Shown piece after piece: positions 61,150 through 64,000 of a stretch of DNA of 64,000 bases. The stretch covers positions 1 through 64,000 of the forward strand of contig NZ_JABBFZ010000020.1 of NCBI RefSeq assembly GCF_012927125.1, written 5' to 3'. Position 1 is the first letter of the stretch. The number at the start of each line of letters is the position of its first letter. Source of the DNA: Paraburkholderia antibiotica (GTDB lineage: Bacteria; Pseudomonadota; Gammaproteobacteria; Burkholderiales; Burkholderiaceae). Position numbers and translations under genes: made by a program. The notes under the pieces are model-generated. The model searched no databases. It was not told where the DNA came from and saw only the letters and a program-made list of their open reading frames with translations.

Positions 61150-62867
61150 CGCGCTACGCCTCCGTTGTTTGCCTGCGCCGCTTCGGTCCGCGCCGCGTCT
61201 TCTTCCTGCAGCTTGCGCCACAGGATCTTGCCGCTGCCCGACTTCGGCAGCGACGTGACGAACTCGACGATCCGCGGCGCCTTGTACGCGGCCATCTGCT
61301 CGTGTGCCCAGTCGATGATCTCCTGCGCGCCGATCTTGCCCGCCTGCGCCGGAGTCGGCACGACCAGCGCCTTGACGGTCTCGCCGCGTTTTTCGTCCTT
61401 CACGCCGATCACGCAGACTTCGTGAATCGCCGGATGCCGGTACATCAGCGCCTCGACTTCGGCCGGCCAGACCTTGTAGCCGGACGCGTTGATCATGCGT
61501 TTGAGGCGATCGGTCATGAAGAAGTAGCCATCCTCGTCGATATGGCCGAGGTCGCCGGTGCGCAGAAAACGTTTGCCGTCGAGTTCGACGAACGACTCGT
61601 CGGTCGCCTTCTGATTGCGCCAGTAACCGCGCATCACCTGCGGCCCGTTGACGACGATCTCGCCGGTTTCGCCGCGCGGCAGTTCCTGCAACGAGACCGG
61701 ATCGATCACGCGCGCATCGACGTCGAACACCGGAATGCCGAGACATTGCGGCTTCGGACGCTGCGGCGGATTGATGTGGGTGGCCGCGATCGTCTCCGAC
61801 ATCCCGTAGCCTTCCACATAATCGAGCCCGGTCAGCGTCTTCAGCTTCTTCGCGATCGCGTCGGGCATCGCCGCGCCGCCGCCGCGCGCGCCGGACAGAC
61901 TCGACAGATCGTATTCGCCGAGCCGCGGGTTGGACAGGAAGTCGACCATCATCGTCGAGATCGACTGCCACGCGCTGACCCGATATTTCTGCATGCAGAT
62001 CGCGGCGGCGTCGCGATCCCAGCGCGACATCACGACGATCGTCGCACCCGAATAGACCGCGCTATTCATGCCGCCCTGCATGCCGGTCACGTGAAAGAAC
62101 GGCAGCACCGATAGATGCACGCCGTCGGCCGCCGAGCCGAACCACACGCAGCCGCCGATCAGCGTGCTCATCACGCTGCGATGCGTATGCATGCAGCCCT
62201 TCGGGCGGCCAGTCGTGCCGGACGTATACGGCATCACGCACAGATCGTCGGGGCCGGCGGTGAGCGGACCGGGCGCGATACGTCGATCGAGCGCGTCCTG
62301 CCATGAGGTCACGCCCGCGCGCTCGAACGTCTTGCGCGGTGCGGCGACGAACTCAGGCACCGCGACCGGCGACGGCCGCCGCAGATAATCGCTATACGTC
62401 GCGACGATCGCGTGTTCGAGCCCCTGGCCCGGTCCCTGCGCTTGCCCATTACCGATCAGCGGCTCGACGTTGTCGAACAGACACTGCGGCGCGAGGATCG
62501 TGGTCGCGCCGCTATCCTCGACATAGTGCGCGAGCTCCGCGCTCATGTTCATCGGATTGACCGGCACCACCACCGCGTTCGCACGCAGAATGGCGTAGTA
62601 CGAGATGATCCATTGCGGACTGTTCTGCATGTAGAGCAGCACGCGGTCGCCCGCTTTCACGCCGCATTGCTGCTGCAGAAAACCGGCGAGCCGCTCGGCT
62701 TCGTCCTTGAACTCCGCGAACGTGATCGGCGTGTCGTAATAGACGATGAACGGCTTGTCGGGGAAACGCGCCGCCGAGACTTCGGCGTTATAGAAAATAT
62801 TGGTGTGCGGCAACGACAGATGCTTCGGCACCTGGGGCGGCCAATGCGGGTAATGGTGTTCGTTCAT
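61146..62867 (-). CDS. AMP-dependent acyl-CoA synthetase (FadD-like)
   Basis: The 573-residue protein has YTSGTTGRPKG (214-224), GYGMSETIAATH, FLRTGDLGHIDEDGYFFMTD, RLKRMINASGYKVWPAEVEA and the lysine of LPKSGSGKILWRKL. It is a fatty-acid/long-chain-type acyl-CoA ligase of the cytoplasm. GGAG upstream of the ATG supports the start. Two distinct ligases in a row suggest either two substrates or activation at two ends of a dicarboxylic acid; this is inference. Confidence 0.9.
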   Translation of the reverse strand: MNEHHYPHWPPQVPKHLSLPHTNIFYNAEVSAARFPDKPFIVYYDTPITFAEFKDEAERLAGFLQQQCGVKAGDRVLLYMQNSPQWIISYYAILRANAVVVPVNPMNMSAELAHYVEDSGATTILAPQCLFDNVEPLIGNGQAQGPGQGLEHAIVATYSDYLRRPSPVAVPEFVAAPRKTFERAGVTSWQDALDRRIAPGPLTAGPDDLCVMPYTSGTTGRPKGCMHTHRSVMSTLIGGCVWFGSAADGVHLSVLPFFHVTGMQGGMNSAVYSGATIVVMSRWDRDAAAICMQKYRVSAWQSISTMMVDFLSNPRLGEYDLSSLSGARGGGAAMPDAIAKKLKTLTGLDYVEGYGMSETIAATHINPPQRPKPQCLGIPVFDVDARVIDPVSLQELPRGETGEIVVNGPQVMRGYWRNQKATDESFVELDGKRFLRTGDLGHIDEDGYFFMTDRLKRMINASGYKVWPAEVEALMYRHPAIHEVCVIGVKDEKRGETVKALVVPTPAQAGKIGAQEIIDWAHEQMAAYKAPRIVEFVTSLPKSGSGKILWRKLQEEDAARTEAAQANNGGVAR

Positions 62868-62917
62868 AGGCGTCTCCGGCTTATTCTGTTTGCGCTCGGG
62901 CGAGCAGCGCGCGGCGC

Positions 62918-64000
62918 TCAGCGGGCGAGATAGCGCCCCAACTCCATGCTCGCAATCGCGTTGCGATGCACTTCGTCCGGGCCGTCCGCGAAACGCAGCG
63001 TGCGCGAACTCGCATACGCGCGGGCGAGGCCGAAGTCGTCGCTGACCGCGCCGCCGCCATGCGCCTGCATCGCCCAGTCGATTACCTGACAGGCCATGGT
63101 CGGCGCGGCGACCTTGATCATCGCGATCTCCTGGCGCGCGTCCTTATTGCCGACCGTGTCCATCTTGTACGCGGCGTTCAGCACCAGAAAACGGGTCTGG
63201 TCGATCATGATGCGCGCGTTCGCGATCCGTTCGCGCGTCACGCCCTGTTCCGCGATCGGCTTGCCGAACGCGACCCGGCCGAGCGAGCGGCGGCACATCG
63301 CTTCGAGCGCGCGCTCGGCGCGGCCGATCAGGCGCATGCAGTGATGGATGCGGCCCGGTCCGAGCCGGCCCTGGGCGATTTCGAAGCCGCGCCCTTCGCC
63401 CAGCAGCATGTTGCTCGCGGGCACCCGCACGTTGTCGAAGACGATTTCCGCGTGACCGTGCGGCGCGTCGTCGTAGCCGAACACAGGCAGATGACGCAGC
63501 ACGTTGACGCCCGGCGTCTCCATCGGCACGAGGATCATCGACTGCTGCTGATGGCGGCTCGCATGATCGGGATCGGACTTGCCCATGAAGATCAGGATCT
63601 TGCAGCGCGGATCGTTCGCGCCCGAGGTCCACCATTTGCGGCCGTTCAGCACATAGTGATCGCCGTCGCACACGATGCTCGCCGCGATATTGGTCGCATC
63701 CGACGACGCCACCTCCGGCTCGGTCATCGCGAACGCCGAGCGGATCGTGCCGTCGAGCAGCGGCAGCAGCCATTGCTGTTGCTGCTCGGGCGTCGCGTAG
63801 CGCACCAGCGTTTCCATGTTGCCGGTGTCGGGCGCCGAGCAGTTGAACGGCTCCGCGCCGATATGCGAGCGCCCCATGATTTCGCACAGCGGCGCGTATT
63901 CGAGGTTCGTCAGACCCGCGCCGTATTTCGACTCAGGCAGAAACAGATTCCACAGACCGGCGGCCTTCGCCTTCTCCTTCAACTGCTCGATCACCGGCGC
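62918..64000 (-). CDS. Acyl-CoA dehydrogenase, C-terminal part (N-terminus outside window)
   Basis: The frame stays open to the window edge, so about 50 N-terminal residues are missing. The protein shows FAMTEPEVASSDATNI, YVLNGRKWWTSGAND, QGRLGPGRIHHCMRLIGRA, a flavin-binding QAHGGGAVSDDFGLARAY, and the C-terminal DEVHRNAIASMELGRY. This is the pattern of the long acyl-CoA dehydrogenase subfamily often linked to acid catabolism. It uses FAD to make a 2,3-enoyl-CoA. It is the first visible gene of the operon that also has the two ligases and the SDR. Confidence 0.9.
   Translation of the reverse strand, partial: APVIEQLKEKAKAAGLWNLFLPESKYGAGLTNLEYAPLCEIMGRSHIGAEPFNCSAPDTGNMETLVRYATPEQQQQWLLPLLDGTIRSAFAMTEPEVASSDATNIAASIVCDGDHYVLNGRKWWTSGANDPRCKILIFMGKSDPDHASRHQQQSMILVPMETPGVNVLRHLPVFGYDDAPHGHAEIVFDNVRVPASNMLLGEGRGFEIAQGRLGPGRIHHCMRLIGRAERALEAMCRRSLGRVAFGKPIAEQGVTRERIANARIMIDQTRFLVLNAAYKMDTVGNKDARQEIAMIKVAAPTMACQVIDWAMQAHGGGAVSDDFGLARAYASSRTLRFADGPDEVHRNAIASMELGRYLAR

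Overview
The window is chromosomal DNA of a high-GC beta-proteobacterium of the Burkholderiaceae, most likely Paraburkholderia or a close relative. The main signs are GC-rich third positions throughout, a Burkholderia-type OmpC-like porin, a DUF4148 secreted protein, Rhs/PAAR/SymE modules, many IclR and LysR regulators, and dense catabolic and ABC transport operons. No rRNA, tRNA or CRISPR array was seen.

Region 1 (1-8.9 kb) is an Rhs polymorphic-toxin island. A 5'-cut rhs gene with its own toxin tip and immunity gene is followed by three displaced toxin tips without a core, each with an immunity gene. A second, 5'-truncated rhs core with a fifth tip and an Imm26-like immunity gene comes next. 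The tips look like a BECR-type RNase (weak call), a WHH nuclease, a second BECR-like RNase, an HNH/EndoVII nuclease and a GIY-YIG/URI nuclease. Short conserved DNA at the tip junctions, repeated terminator hairpins and two SymE-like pieces mark the module edges. A low-GC secreted-protein gene and a PAAR spike gene follow. The 8.9-9.8 kb stretch holds debris, including an IS481-type transposase remnant.

Region 2 (9.8-22.3 kb) is mostly central metabolism: a sugar-efflux-like MFS transporter, a short-form 6-phosphogluconate dehydrogenase, a HAD hydrolase, an ankyrin protein, and phosphoketolase followed by acetate kinase (pentose phosphates to acetyl-phosphate to acetate plus ATP). BON, thioesterase and YceH genes follow. 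The region ends with an unusual pair, a stand-alone mreB followed 22 bases later by a SLATT-type membrane protein.

Region 3 (22.4-28.1 kb) is a minus-strand catabolic operon (dihydroxyacetophenone-dioxygenase-like cupin, MFS transporter, SDR, IclR regulator) with a palindrome upstream, then a plus-strand DegQ/MucD-type protease.

Region 4 (28.2-46.5 kb) holds a complete RND efflux operon (MFP, RND pump, NodT-type outer-membrane lipoprotein), an amino-acid permease and a putative 2OG-Fe(II) oxygenase. A GST/PNPOx-like pair faces a LysR gene. Then come a class C beta-lactamase, a ferritin-like/VIT1 protein, a phytanoyl-CoA-dioxygenase-like protein with an added C-terminal motif, a DUF4148 protein and a porin.

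Region 5 (46.7-64 kb) has a 1741-residue autotransporter, a class II aldolase gene, and a divergent five-gene branched-chain-type ABC transporter. A convergent catabolic operon follows (acyl-CoA dehydrogenase cut by the window edge, two translationally coupled acyl-CoA ligases, SDR). A TTCTGCA-N-TGCAGAA type palindrome upstream of the porin recurs twice between the aldolase and transporter genes, which suggests a shared regulator.
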